Shown in pieces: positions 32,074-39,655 of a stretch of 64,000 nt of DNA (position 1 is the first letter of the stretch; each line of letters begins with the position of its first letter). This DNA is from Pseudonocardia sp. TRM90224 (GTDB taxonomy: Bacteria > Actinomycetota > Actinomycetes > Mycobacteriales > Pseudonocardiaceae): the NCBI RefSeq assembly GCF_021245725.1, contig NZ_JAJGSX010000038.1, positions 21,286 through 85,285 of the forward strand. Reading direction: 5' to 3'. The notes beneath the pieces were generated by a model. The model was given only the letters and a program-made list of their open reading frames with translations. It searched no databases and was not told where the DNA came from. Made by a program: the position numbers and the translations under genes.

Positions 32074-32850
32074 TTACTTGCAGCCCAGTTCGAGGGTCCC
32101 GAGCCGGTCGATCGACGCCACCACCACGTCCCCCGGCCCGACGGGGACCGCGGCGGTCAGCCCGCCGGAGAGCACGACGTCGCCGGCGCGCAGGCCGTCG
32201 CCGTCGGCGGCCATCGTGCGCACCATCCACGCGACGGCGGATGCGGGGTGCCCCAGCGACGCCGCACCGGATGCGGTCGCGACGACCTCGCCGTTCTTCT
32301 CGAACACCACCCCGACCAGCCGCAGGTCGATACCCGTCGGCGACACCGGCGTGCCGACGACGAACCGTCCGGCGGAGGTGTTGTCGGCGACCACGTCGGC
32401 CATCGTGAAGCGGTAGTCGCGGTAGCGGGAGTCGAGCACCTCGATGCCGACGGCCACTCCGGCCGACGCCGCGAGCACGTCGGTCGCGGTGACGTGCGGG
32501 CCGGCCAGGTCGCGGCCCATCACGAAGACGATCTCGGGCTCGCACCGCGGCTGGATCAGCGCGGACGTGTCGAGCGGCGCGCCGACGTCCAGCACGGCCG
32601 TCCCGGGCAGGAAGCCGTAGATCGGACTGGTGACGCCGACCTGCGCCTGCTTGGCGCGACTGGTCACGCCGAGCTTCCACCCGACCAGCGGCCCCGCGCC
32701 TTCACGCAGCACCCGCTGCACCGCGTACCCGGCGGCCAGGTCCAGACCGGGGAACTCGTCGGACAGCTGCTCGATCGCGGTCCGGTCGGCCACCGACTTG
32801 CCCAGGCGGGCGGCCAGCTCTGCTGCGTCGATGTTGATGTCGATGCTCAT
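32074..32850 (-). CDS. 4-oxalocrotonate decarboxylase (FAH superfamily)
   Basis: A protein of 258 residues. VGWKLGVTSRAKQAQVG, SPIYGFL and RCEPEIVFVMGRDL, where Glu-x-Glu binds magnesium, belong to the DmpH/XylI/MhpD fold. It is the second paralogue in the locus. I assign decarboxylase because its partner upstream fits hydratase and the two form a complex in known pathways; the roles could be swapped. Its ATG directly follows the hydratase stop without a gap. Product is 2-oxopent-4-enoate plus CO2. Confidence 0.85.
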   Translation of the reverse strand: MSIDINIDAAELAARLGKSVADRTAIEQLSDEFPGLDLAAGYAVQRVLREGAGPLVGWKLGVTSRAKQAQVGVTSPIYGFLPGTAVLDVGAPLDTSALIQPRCEPEIVFVMGRDLAGPHVTATDVLAASAGVAVGIEVLDSRYRDYRFTMADVVADNTSAGRFVVGTPVSPTGIDLRLVGVVFEKNGEVVATASGAASLGHPASAVAWMVRTMAADGDGLRAGDVVLSGGLTAAVPVGPGDVVVASIDRLGTLELGCK

Positions 32851-33633
32851 CTACCCCACCCGCACGGTGATCGGGCCGAGCCGGTCGAACTCGGCGCGGA
32901 AGACGTCGCCCGCGGTCATCGGCACCGCGGCGTGCAGCGCGCCGGTCATGATCAGGTGGCCCGGTTCGAGCGCGACCCCGCTCTCGCCGAGCACGTTCGC
33001 GATCCACGCGACGACGGCGACCGGGTCACCCAGCGCGGCCGCCCCGGCAGCGGTGTCGACGAGCTCGCCGTTGCGCGTGATCGTCATCCCGATCAGGCGG
33101 GTGTCGACGCCGTCGATCGGGACGACCCGGCTCGACGTCGCCATCGCACCGTTCGACGCGAGATCGGCGACGGTGTCGGCCAGCTTGATCCGCCAGTCGG
33201 CGATCCGCGAGTCGACGATCTCCATCCCGGCGACGGCCCCGGCGATCGCGGACCGCGCCCGCGTGACCGTCACCCCCGGTCCTTCCAGCCGCTCACCGAG
33301 CACCATCACGATCTCGGCCTCGATCTTGGGCGCGATGAACCTGTCGAGCGGGACGACATCGCCGTCGCGGTAGACGGTGGAGGCCAGCACGGGCCCGAAG
33401 TCGGGCGAGTCGACGCCGACCATCCGCTGCATCGCCGCGGACGTGAGCCCGACCTTGTGCCCGACCACCCGGTCGCCGTCGGCCAGCAGCAACGCGACCA
33501 GCTCCTGCTGCACGGCGTAGCCGTCGGCGAGCCCGAGCGTGGGATCGGCATCGGTGAGCGGCGGGATCGGCACCCGCGTGCGGCGGGCCTCGTAGAGCGC
33601 TCGCGCCAGCGCAGGCGCGTCCGTCACAGTCAT
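32851..33633 (-). CDS. 2-oxopent-4-enoate hydratase (FAH superfamily)
   Basis: A protein of 260 residues. VVGHKVGLTSAAMQRMVGVD, then KIEAEIVMVLGERLEG with the metal Glu-x-Glu and EIVDSRIADWRIKLADTVAD are characteristic of MhpD/DmpE. It adds water to 2-oxopent-4-enoate to give 4-hydroxy-2-oxovalerate, the substrate of the aldolase encoded on the other strand. ATG 33633 follows a GAGGATC ribosome binding site. A perfect ACGTTCC-N7-GGAACGT dyad lies 42 bases upstream. The decarboxylase call for the next gene and this one could be exchanged. Confidence 0.87.
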   Translation of the reverse strand: MTVTDAPALARALYEARRTRVPIPPLTDADPTLGLADGYAVQQELVALLLADGDRVVGHKVGLTSAAMQRMVGVDSPDFGPVLASTVYRDGDVVPLDRFIAPKIEAEIVMVLGERLEGPGVTVTRARSAIAGAVAGMEIVDSRIADWRIKLADTVADLASNGAMATSSRVVPIDGVDTRLIGMTITRNGELVDTAAGAAALGDPVAVVAWIANVLGESGVALEPGHLIMTGALHAAVPMTAGDVFRAEFDRLGPITVRVG

Positions 33634-33674
33634 CACCCGATCCTCGTAGGTGGGGCCGGCCGGGCGGTACGTCG

Positions 33675-33695
33675 ACGTTCCGACCACCGGAACGT
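33675..33695. promoter_or_regulatory. Operator-like dyad ACGTTCC-N7-GGAACGT before the hydratase operon
   Basis: Perfect 7-base arms around GACCACC in the promoter region of the minus catabolic operon. The GTTCC half site also occurs in the dyad before the plus operon at 28368, so one regulator may bind both. IclR or PadR, encoded next door, are candidates. Confidence 0.5.
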
Positions 33696-33713
33696 GGCGG
33701 CCGGCCGGGATAT

Positions 33714-33787
33714 GTGCGTTCCGCACGCGAGGGCAGGAAAGCCACTTTCCGGCCCTCACAGGGCAGGAAAGTGGCTTTCCTGCCCTC
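33714..33787 (-). repeat. Two-hairpin element, copy B (3' of the IclR gene)
   Basis: Perfect 22-base arms at 33729-33750 and 33766-33787 around a 15-base loop, and mini hairpin GTGCG-TTC-CGCAC at 33714-33726. Read along the minus strand from the IclR stop at 33807, the large hairpin comes first and the mini one second. Almost identical to copy D. Confidence 0.85.
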
Positions 33788-33806
33788 CCCAACCCGGCCC
33801 CGCGCG

Positions 33807-34538
33807 CTACTGCAGCGCGCCGGTGAGCGTGCGCGCCGCGGCGTGCACCTGCGGCGCCACGCGGTTGAACGCCAGCCGCCCGCTCCGCCCCGAGACCGAG
33901 ATCGCGGCGATCACCGCGCCGTCCCGGTCGTGCACGGGGCTCGCCGCGCACACCAGCCCCACCGCGCTCTCCTCCCCGTCGAACGCGACCCCGCGGGCGG
34001 CCACCCTGGCCAGCTCGGCGTGCAGCAGGCCGGGCGCGGCGATGGTGCGCGGGGTGAGCCGCTTCAGGCCGCCGGCCACCACCGTCTCGACGGCCGACCG
34101 CTTCGTGTGGGCGAGCAACGCCTTCCCGACGCCCGTCGCGTGCGCCGGCATCCGCCCGCCCATCCGCGACGGCAGCGGCGGGCCGGAACGGCTGGGCAGC
34201 ACGTCGAGGTAGAGCACGTCGGTGCCGTCGAGCACGGCGAGGTGGACGGTCTGGCCCGACCTCTCCCGCAGCTCGCCTAGCACCGGCGCCGCCCGCTCGC
34301 GCAGGGTGCGCTGCCCCGGGACGAGGTGCCCGAGCTCGAACAGCCGCATCCCCAGCCGGAACCCGCCCTCGACCGGTTCGAGCAGCCCTTCCTGCACGAG
34401 CTCGCCCGCGAGCCGGTGCACGGTCGACTTGGCCAGCCCGGTGCGCCTGGCCAGCTCGGAGACGCCGAGGGTCGCCCGTCCGGGCGTGAAGGCGGCGAGG
34501 ATCGAGACCGCCCGCCCGAGCATCGACGGCGCGCTCAT
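33807..34538 (-). CDS. IclR family transcriptional regulator
   Basis: A protein of 243 residues. The N-terminal winged helix reads SMLGRAVSILAAFTPG, then LGVSELARRTGLAKSTVHRL. The C-terminal effector domain has RMPAHATGVGKALLAH and VCAASPVHDRDGAVIAAISV, both standard. IclR proteins commonly control aromatic catabolism and bind pathway acids. ATG 34538 overlaps the PadR stop as ATGA, so two unrelated regulators are made from one message. A longer frame upstream is ignored for that reason. Copy B of the two-hairpin repeat follows its stop. Confidence 0.92.
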   Translation of the reverse strand: MSAPSMLGRAVSILAAFTPGRATLGVSELARRTGLAKSTVHRLAGELVQEGLLEPVEGGFRLGMRLFELGHLVPGQRTLRERAAPVLGELRERSGQTVHLAVLDGTDVLYLDVLPSRSGPPLPSRMGGRMPAHATGVGKALLAHTKRSAVETVVAGGLKRLTPRTIAAPGLLHAELARVAARGVAFDGEESAVGLVCAASPVHDRDGAVIAAISVSGRSGRLAFNRVAPQVHAAARTLTGALQ

Positions 34539-35128
34539 CGCTCCTCCCCCGCTGCCGGCCCTGCTGCGAGCACGATCGCCTCGCGTGCCCACGCCGCCTG
34601 CTGGCGCGCGACTGCCGCCCGCCCGGCGAACACGTGCGCCTTCATCCGCCCGATGCGCTCGTGCTCCGCCTCCGGACGGGCCCGCAACCGCTCGCGCAGC
34701 AGCGGGGTGTCGAGCGCGCGCAGCCGTGCGGCGTGCGCCTCGTACTGCTCGGCCACCCGGTCCTGCTCGACGACGAAGGCCTTGAGCACGTTGATCGCCT
34801 CCTCCGGCATGACCATGTCGAAGAGCAGCGCCTGCAATGCGAACGGGTCGCGGGGTGCTGGCGGCTCGTGGTACTCCCCGATCCAGGCCAGCAACGCGGC
34901 CCGTCCTGCGTCGGTCAGCGAGTAGACCCTGCGTTCGAGCTTGCTACCGCGCACCGTCCGCTCCGCGACGACGAGGCCGTCGGCCTCCATCCGCCGCAGG
35001 TGCGGGTAGATCTGGCTCTGCGGGGCCGACCACACCCATCCCGAGCCGGAGTCGAAGAACTGCGCCAGCTCGTAGCCGCTCATCGGGCGGGCGTCGAGCA
35101 CTCCGAGCAGGGCGTTCTGCAGCGACAT
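34535..35128 (-). CDS. PadR family transcriptional regulator
   Basis: A protein of 197 residues. ALLGVLDARPMSGYELAQFF and WSAPQSQIYPHLRRMEADGL with the wing RRVYSLTDAGRAALLAWI are the PadR winged helix. The helical C terminus is the Vir_act_alpha_C dimer domain. PadR proteins respond to phenolic acids. It diverges from the class II aldolase/dioxygenase/P450/MFS operon with two palindromes between, so it probably represses that operon and itself. It lacks a Shine-Dalgarno sequence before ATG 35128, possibly leaderless. It is coupled to IclR. Confidence 0.92.
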   Translation of the reverse strand: MSLQNALLGVLDARPMSGYELAQFFDSGSGWVWSAPQSQIYPHLRRMEADGLVVAERTVRGSKLERRVYSLTDAGRAALLAWIGEYHEPPAPRDPFALQALLFDMVMPEEAINVLKAFVVEQDRVAEQYEAHAARLRALDTPLLRERLRARPEAEHERIGRMKAHVFAGRAAVARQQAAWAREAIVLAAGPAAGEER

Positions 35129-35181
35129 GGGAGGACGGTAGCCGCGCGGAAAGCGTTCCGTCTAGCGATACATGTTGGTAG

Positions 35182-35204
35182 ATACCGGTATGCCCATAGG
35201 CATA
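35182..35204. promoter_or_regulatory. Paired palindromes ATACCGGTAT and TATGCC-CATA-GGCATA
   Basis: A perfect 10-base palindrome at 35182-35191 overlaps a perfect 6-base-arm dyad at 35189-35204, in the 87-base gap between the divergent PadR and class II aldolase genes. The second dyad ends 11 bases before the aldolase start. This is the most likely PadR operator. Confidence 0.6.
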
Positions 35205-35215
35205 TCGTCCCGGAC

Positions 35216-35896
35216 GTGACCCCGACCACAGCGCATTCGACTCCTGGGCACCACGCCCTGGCGCATGCCGGCGCCGTGCTCGCGCGCGCCGATCTCGTCA
35301 CCGCCTTCGGCCACGTCTCCACCCTGCTCGACGGCGGCCGGATGCTCATCACCCCGCCCGTCCCGCTCGGCAGGGTCGACGCCGCCCGGTGCATCGAGGT
35401 CCCCCTGGACGTCGACGCGCTCCCGGCCGGGGTGCCCCTGGAAGCCTGGCTGCACCTGGCCGTCTACCGCGCCCGCCCCGACGTCGGCGCGGTCTGCCGC
35501 GCGCAACCGGAACGGCTTACGGCGCTCGCCGCGGCCGGCGTCTGCGTCCCGCCGCTGACCGGCCACGCCGTCGTCGCGGGCGCTCCGGTGCCGATCTCGC
35601 GCGACGCCGTGCTCGCCCGCGATCCCGCGACCGCCATCCGAGCCGTCGCGTCGCTCGGCGACGGGCATGCGCTGGTGCTGCGCGGCAACGGTGCGCTCAC
35701 CGTCGGACGTGACGTCGGCGCCGCGGTCGCGCGGATGTGGCTGCTGGAGCGCGCCGCGCGGTCCACCGTGATCGCCGCGTCGGTCGGCGAGCCCACCGCG
35801 CTTCCCGCCGATGCCGTCGCGAGCTGGCGGCAAGCGGCCGACGAGCTGCTCGCCCGGATCTGGACCCACCTCGACGAAGCGGAGGCCATCTCATGA
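35216..35896 (+). CDS. Class II aldolase/adducin-fold protein
   Basis: A protein of 226 residues from GTG 35216. ADLVTAFGHVSTLLDGGRML, then PLEAWLHLAVYRARPDVGAV and DGHALVLRGNGALTVGRDV follow the class II aldolase layout: phosphate-loop region, first His pair and last metal His. Here the usual HxH reads with fewer His than active aldolases, so metal binding is uncertain. In some aromatic pathways relatives act as dihydroxyaromatic acid decarboxylases (for example 3,4-dihydroxyphthalate decarboxylase), which would supply a catechol to the next gene; this is inference. Its stop overlaps the dioxygenase start as ATGA. Confidence 0.75.
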   Translation: MTPTTAHSTPGHHALAHAGAVLARADLVTAFGHVSTLLDGGRMLITPPVPLGRVDAARCIEVPLDVDALPAGVPLEAWLHLAVYRARPDVGAVCRAQPERLTALAAAGVCVPPLTGHAVVAGAPVPISRDAVLARDPATAIRAVASLGDGHALVLRGNGALTVGRDVGAAVARMWLLERAARSTVIAASVGEPTALPADAVASWRQAADELLARIWTHLDEAEAIS

Positions 35897-36789
35897 TCAT
35901 GATCGACGACATCGCGTACGTCCGGTCCGGAACCGCCGATCTGGAGACGGCCGTGCGTTTCGCGGTCGACGTCGTCGGTCTCGAAGAGATCGCCCGCGAG
36001 GGCGGCACCGCCTACCTGCGCGCCGACCACCGGCACCACTGCCTGGCGTTCGTGGAGGGGGCGGCGGGTGTGCTCGCGTCCGGGTTCGTCGTGCGCGACG
36101 AGGCCGTGCTCGCCGCCGCCGAGATCGAGCTGGAGCACGCGGGCTGCCGGGTCGAGCGCGGCGACGCCGACGGCGCTCGGCACCGGCGGGTCAGCGACTA
36201 CCTCGCCTTCGACGATCCCTGGGGCAACCGGATCGAGCTGGTCTGCGGGCAGACGCAGGTGCACCGGCCGCTGCGGTTCGGCCGGGCCGCCGGCATCGTC
36301 GAGTTCGGCCATCTCTGCGTCGACGCCCCCGACGTCCGGGAGGCCTACGCGTTCTGGTCGGCCCACTTCAACATCACGATCTCCGACTGGATCGGCGACG
36401 CGGCCGCGCTGATGCGGTTCGACCCGGTGCACCACAAGCTGGCCGTGTTCAAGGGCGTCCGGCCGGGCCTGTGCCACATGAACTTCCAGGTCGAGTCGAT
36501 CGACGACGTCATGCGCAGCTGGCACGTGCTCGAACGGATGGGCGTCGAGATCGAGATGGGCCCGGGCCGCCACCCGCAGTCGACGGCGGTGTTCCTGTAC
36601 TTCAAGGGCCCGGAGGGCCTGACGTACGAGTACTCGTGGGGCGTACGGCGCATCGAGCCGGACGAGGACTGGCGCCCGCGCACGTTCGACCCGGCCGAGC
36701 CCGACGCGATCGACCTGTGGGCCGGCCCGACGCAGAAGCCGTCGACCCAGTTCCAGGTCGCCGCGACGCAAGCGCGGACCGCGCGATGA
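35893..36789 (+). CDS. Type I extradiol ring-cleavage dioxygenase
   Basis: A protein of 298 residues built of two VOC modules. The C-terminal module has the iron ligands His in EFGHLCVDAPDV (about residue 140), His in LCHMNFQV (about 197) and Glu in LTYEYSWG (about 246), the 2-His-1-Glu facial triad. It should cleave a catechol next to its hydroxyls and give the muconic semialdehyde for the ALDH in this locus. Size fits the 2,3-dihydroxybiphenyl/catechol 2,3-dioxygenase family. It lies between the class II aldolase and P450 genes with ATGA overlaps on both sides. The exact substrate is unknown. Confidence 0.9.
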   Translation: MIMIDDIAYVRSGTADLETAVRFAVDVVGLEEIAREGGTAYLRADHRHHCLAFVEGAAGVLASGFVVRDEAVLAAAEIELEHAGCRVERGDADGARHRRVSDYLAFDDPWGNRIELVCGQTQVHRPLRFGRAAGIVEFGHLCVDAPDVREAYAFWSAHFNITISDWIGDAAALMRFDPVHHKLAVFKGVRPGLCHMNFQVESIDDVMRSWHVLERMGVEIEMGPGRHPQSTAVFLYFKGPEGLTYEYSWGVRRIEPDEDWRPRTFDPAEPDAIDLWAGPTQKPSTQFQVAATQARTAR

Positions 36790-38015
36790 CCTGCCCCGTC
36801 GCGCACGACCTCGACCCGCTGGCCATGGGCTTCCTCGACGACCCCTTCCCCGTCCTGGCGCGCTGGCGGGAGGAGGCGCCGGTCGTCTACGTGCCGGCGA
36901 TCGACCGGTGGATGGTCACCCGCTACGCCGACGTCGAGCGGATCCTGACCGACCCTGCGACGTTCTCCGCGACCGAGACCCAGCAGCCGGTGCACCCGAT
37001 GTGCCCGGAGGCCGCCGCGATCCTGGCCACCGCCCCGCTCGTCCCGACGATGTCGAACTGCGACCCGCCCGAGCACCAGCGCTTCCGCTCGGTGATGAGC
37101 CGCGCGATGTCGCCCCGCCGGATGGCGGCGCTGCGTCCGGCGATCCACGCCCGCGCGAACGAGCTGGTCGACCGGTTCGCCGGCACCGGGCGCGTCGACA
37201 TCGTCCGCGCGCTGTTCTACCCGCTGCCGGCGCTGACGATCTTCGACCTGATCGGCTTCCCGGCCGCCGACAGCGACCGGATCAAGACGTGGTGCGCCGG
37301 CAAGCTCGAGGTCAACTGGGGCCACCCGGAGCCGGCGCGGCAGGTCGAGTTGGCCCGCAAGATGGTCGAGTTCGTGGACTACTGCGCGGGGTTCGTCGCC
37401 GATCGCCGCCGTGCACCGGCCGACGACCTCACGAGCGCGCTCGTGACCGACGAGCGTGTGCTGAGCGACGCCGAGATCACCAGCCTGATCTTCGCGCTGA
37501 GCTTCGCCGGCCACGAGACGACCACGAACCTGCTCGGCAACATGCTGCGCCACCTGCTCGCTTCGGGTGCGTGGCAGGAGATCGGCGACGACCGTGCGCT
37601 GATCCCCGGCGCCGTCGAGGAGACCCTGCGCTTCGACAGCTCCGTCCCGATGTGGCGGCGGGTCACCACCCGCGCCGTCGAGATCGGCGGGGTCGCGCTG
37701 CCCGCGGGCAGCCGGCTGGTGCTCGCCTTTGCGGCTGCCGACCGCGAGCCGACGATGTTCCCCGAACCCGACCGGTTCGACATCCGCCGGCCCAACGCAC
37801 GCCGCCAGCTCTCCTTCGGCCGGGGCATCCATCTCTGCCTCGGCGCGGGGCTGGCGCGGATGGAATGCGAGATCGTCACCGACCTTCTCGCCGACCGGCT
37901 GCCCGGCCTGCGCCTCGCAGCGGACACGCCGGTCGAGTTCTCCCCCAACCTCTCCTTCCGCGGCCCACTCGAACTGCTCGTCGAGTGGGACGCGCCGGCG
38001 CCGACGGAGGCGTAG
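36786..38015 (+). CDS. Cytochrome P450
   Basis: A protein of 409 residues. The I-helix oxygen motif is FAGHETTTN, the K-helix EETLRF gives Glu-x-x-Arg, and the heme loop is FGRGIHLCLGAGLAR with the Cys ligand. It is a soluble bacterial P450 with no membrane anchor. No ferredoxin or ferredoxin reductase gene is in the operon, so electrons must come from elsewhere. In this pathway it could hydroxylate or O-demethylate an aromatic to make the catechol for the dioxygenase, which is inference. Its ATG overlaps the dioxygenase TGA. Confidence 0.92.
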   Translation: MTCPVAHDLDPLAMGFLDDPFPVLARWREEAPVVYVPAIDRWMVTRYADVERILTDPATFSATETQQPVHPMCPEAAAILATAPLVPTMSNCDPPEHQRFRSVMSRAMSPRRMAALRPAIHARANELVDRFAGTGRVDIVRALFYPLPALTIFDLIGFPAADSDRIKTWCAGKLEVNWGHPEPARQVELARKMVEFVDYCAGFVADRRRAPADDLTSALVTDERVLSDAEITSLIFALSFAGHETTTNLLGNMLRHLLASGAWQEIGDDRALIPGAVEETLRFDSSVPMWRRVTTRAVEIGGVALPAGSRLVLAFAAADREPTMFPEPDRFDIRRPNARRQLSFGRGIHLCLGAGLARMECEIVTDLLADRLPGLRLAADTPVEFSPNLSFRGPLELLVEWDAPAPTEA

Positions 38016-39311
38016 ATGACCGACACCGCAAAACCCGACGTGAGGCGGAGCACGCTTGCAGTCATCGTCCTGACCTGCGGCCTGTCGTACATGTTCGACG
38101 GCTACGACCTGATCGTCTACGGCACCACGCTGCCGTCGCTGGTGGAGCAATGGGGGATCAGCCCGGCCGCCGCCGGCAGCATCGGCAGCTACGCGCTGGT
38201 GGGCATGCTGATCGGGGCGCTCTCCGTCGGCAGCATCACCGACGTCTTCGGCCGGCGGCGCGTCCTGATCGTGGCGGTCACGTGGTTCTCCGTGCTCACC
38301 GCGCTGTGCGCGTTCGCACCGAACCCCGAGGTGTTCGGCGTGCTGCGGTTCCTCGCCGGGCTCGGGCTCGGTGGGGTGTTGCCGACGCTCAACGCGCTCG
38401 TGATCGAGTACGCGCCGGAGCGCAGCCGCAACCTCACCTACGTCGTGATGGCCGTCGGCTACCCGCTCGGCGGGCTGCTCGCAGCGTCGCTGGCCATCCC
38501 GCTCATCCCCGCGCTGGGCTGGCAGGTCATGTACCTCATCGCGGCGGTGCCGCTGGTCGTCGTGCTGCCGCTGGCGATCTGGAAGCTGCCCGAGTCGTTG
38601 GAGTCGCTGGTCGCGCGGGGACGCCTCGACGAGGCCCGGGCGCTGGCCGACCGACTCGGCGTGGACGTCCCGGCCGCGGCCGGCGGGACCGAGCGCGCCC
38701 GCTGGGGCGGCGTCCGCACGCTGTTCGCGCCGTCGTACGCGCTGCCGACAGTGCTGTTCTGGATCGCGGCGTTCTGCTCGCTGCTGCTGATCTACGGGTT
38801 GAACACCTGGCTGCCGCAGCTGATGCGGCAGGCCGGCTACCCGCTCGGATCGGCGCTGAGCTTCCTGCTGGTGTTCAACGCCGGCGCCGTGCTCGGGCTG
38901 GCGTTCGGCGGGCGGGCGGCCGACCGGTTCGGGCCGCGCCCGGTGATCGGCATCGGGTTCGCGCTGGCCGCGGCCTCGGTGCTGCTGCTCATCACGACCG
39001 ACTCGATGTTCGGGCTCTACGTGCTCTTCGCCTTCGGCGGCTACGGCACGATCGGCACGCAGACGCTGCTCAACGCCTACGTCACCGGCTTCTATCCCGG
39101 CACGTCCCGGGCGGCCGGCATCGGGTGGGCGCTGGGTGTCGGGCGGCTCGGCGGGATCCTCGGGCCGGTGCTCGGCGGGCTGCTGCTGAGCGCCGGAGCG
39201 TCGCTTCCGGTCGTGTTCGCGACGTTCGCGGCGGTCGCGCTCGCCGGCGCGGTCGTGATCACCGCCGTGCGGCGGCGACCGGCCGTCGTCGCGGCGGCAG
39301 TCCCCGCCTGA
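38016..39311 (+). CDS. MFS transporter, aromatic acid:H+ symporter (AAHS)-like
   Basis: A protein of 431 residues with twelve predicted helices. FDGYDLIVYGTTLPSL in helix 1 is the DGxD hallmark of the aromatic acid:proton symporters (PcaK, BenK, MhpT). DVFGRRRVLIVAV between helices 2 and 3 is the MFS loop motif, repeated as DRFGPRPVIGI in the second half. It begins directly after the P450 stop and closes the operon. It most likely imports the aromatic acid fed into this pathway. Copy C of the two-hairpin repeat follows. Confidence 0.9.
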   Translation: MTDTAKPDVRRSTLAVIVLTCGLSYMFDGYDLIVYGTTLPSLVEQWGISPAAAGSIGSYALVGMLIGALSVGSITDVFGRRRVLIVAVTWFSVLTALCAFAPNPEVFGVLRFLAGLGLGGVLPTLNALVIEYAPERSRNLTYVVMAVGYPLGGLLAASLAIPLIPALGWQVMYLIAAVPLVVVLPLAIWKLPESLESLVARGRLDEARALADRLGVDVPAAAGGTERARWGGVRTLFAPSYALPTVLFWIAAFCSLLLIYGLNTWLPQLMRQAGYPLGSALSFLLVFNAGAVLGLAFGGRAADRFGPRPVIGIGFALAAASVLLLITTDSMFGLYVLFAFGGYGTIGTQTLLNAYVTGFYPGTSRAAGIGWALGVGRLGGILGPVLGGLLLSAGASLPVVFATFAAVALAGAVVITAVRRRPAVVAAAVPA

Positions 39312-39340
39312 CCGGCACCGGGGCCGCCGCGCGTCGCGGG

Positions 39341-39414
39341 GAGGGCAGGAAAGCCACTTTCAGGCCCTGTGAGGGCAGGAAAGTGGCTTTCCTGCCCTCG
39401 CGTGCGCAACGCAC
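39341..39414 (+). repeat. Two-hairpin element, copy C (3' of the MFS gene)
   Basis: Perfect 21-base arms at 39341-39361 and 39379-39399 around a 17-base loop, followed by mini hairpin GTGCG-CAA-CGCAC at 39402-39414. In the direction of the MFS gene the order is large then mini, as in A, B and D. Confidence 0.85.
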
Positions 39415-39655
39415 ACATCCCAGCCCCAGCACGGCCCGGGTCGGCGAGGTCGCCACTGCCGGCTCCGAGCTACCGGCGACGTCCCCGCGGATGCGTGCGC
39501 AAGGCACTCCCGACCGCCCGGCGGGCCGGGCCGCGCCCAGCACGGACTCACATCCCTCGTGGCGGCCCGGAGGGTCATGGCGGACTTTCCTGGCACCCGC
39601 CGCCCGCCCGGCCCGGGCTTGGCCGCCCCGGGGGCTCGACCGCCCGCCGGAGCGG
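39415..39655. other. Intergenic stretch without recognised genes
   Basis: With copy C this forms the 344-base gap between the convergent MFS and FAD genes. I see no open frame with a ribosome binding site, no further dyad and no RNA gene in it. It is G/C-rich and Pro/Ala-like in all frames. Confidence 0.5.
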
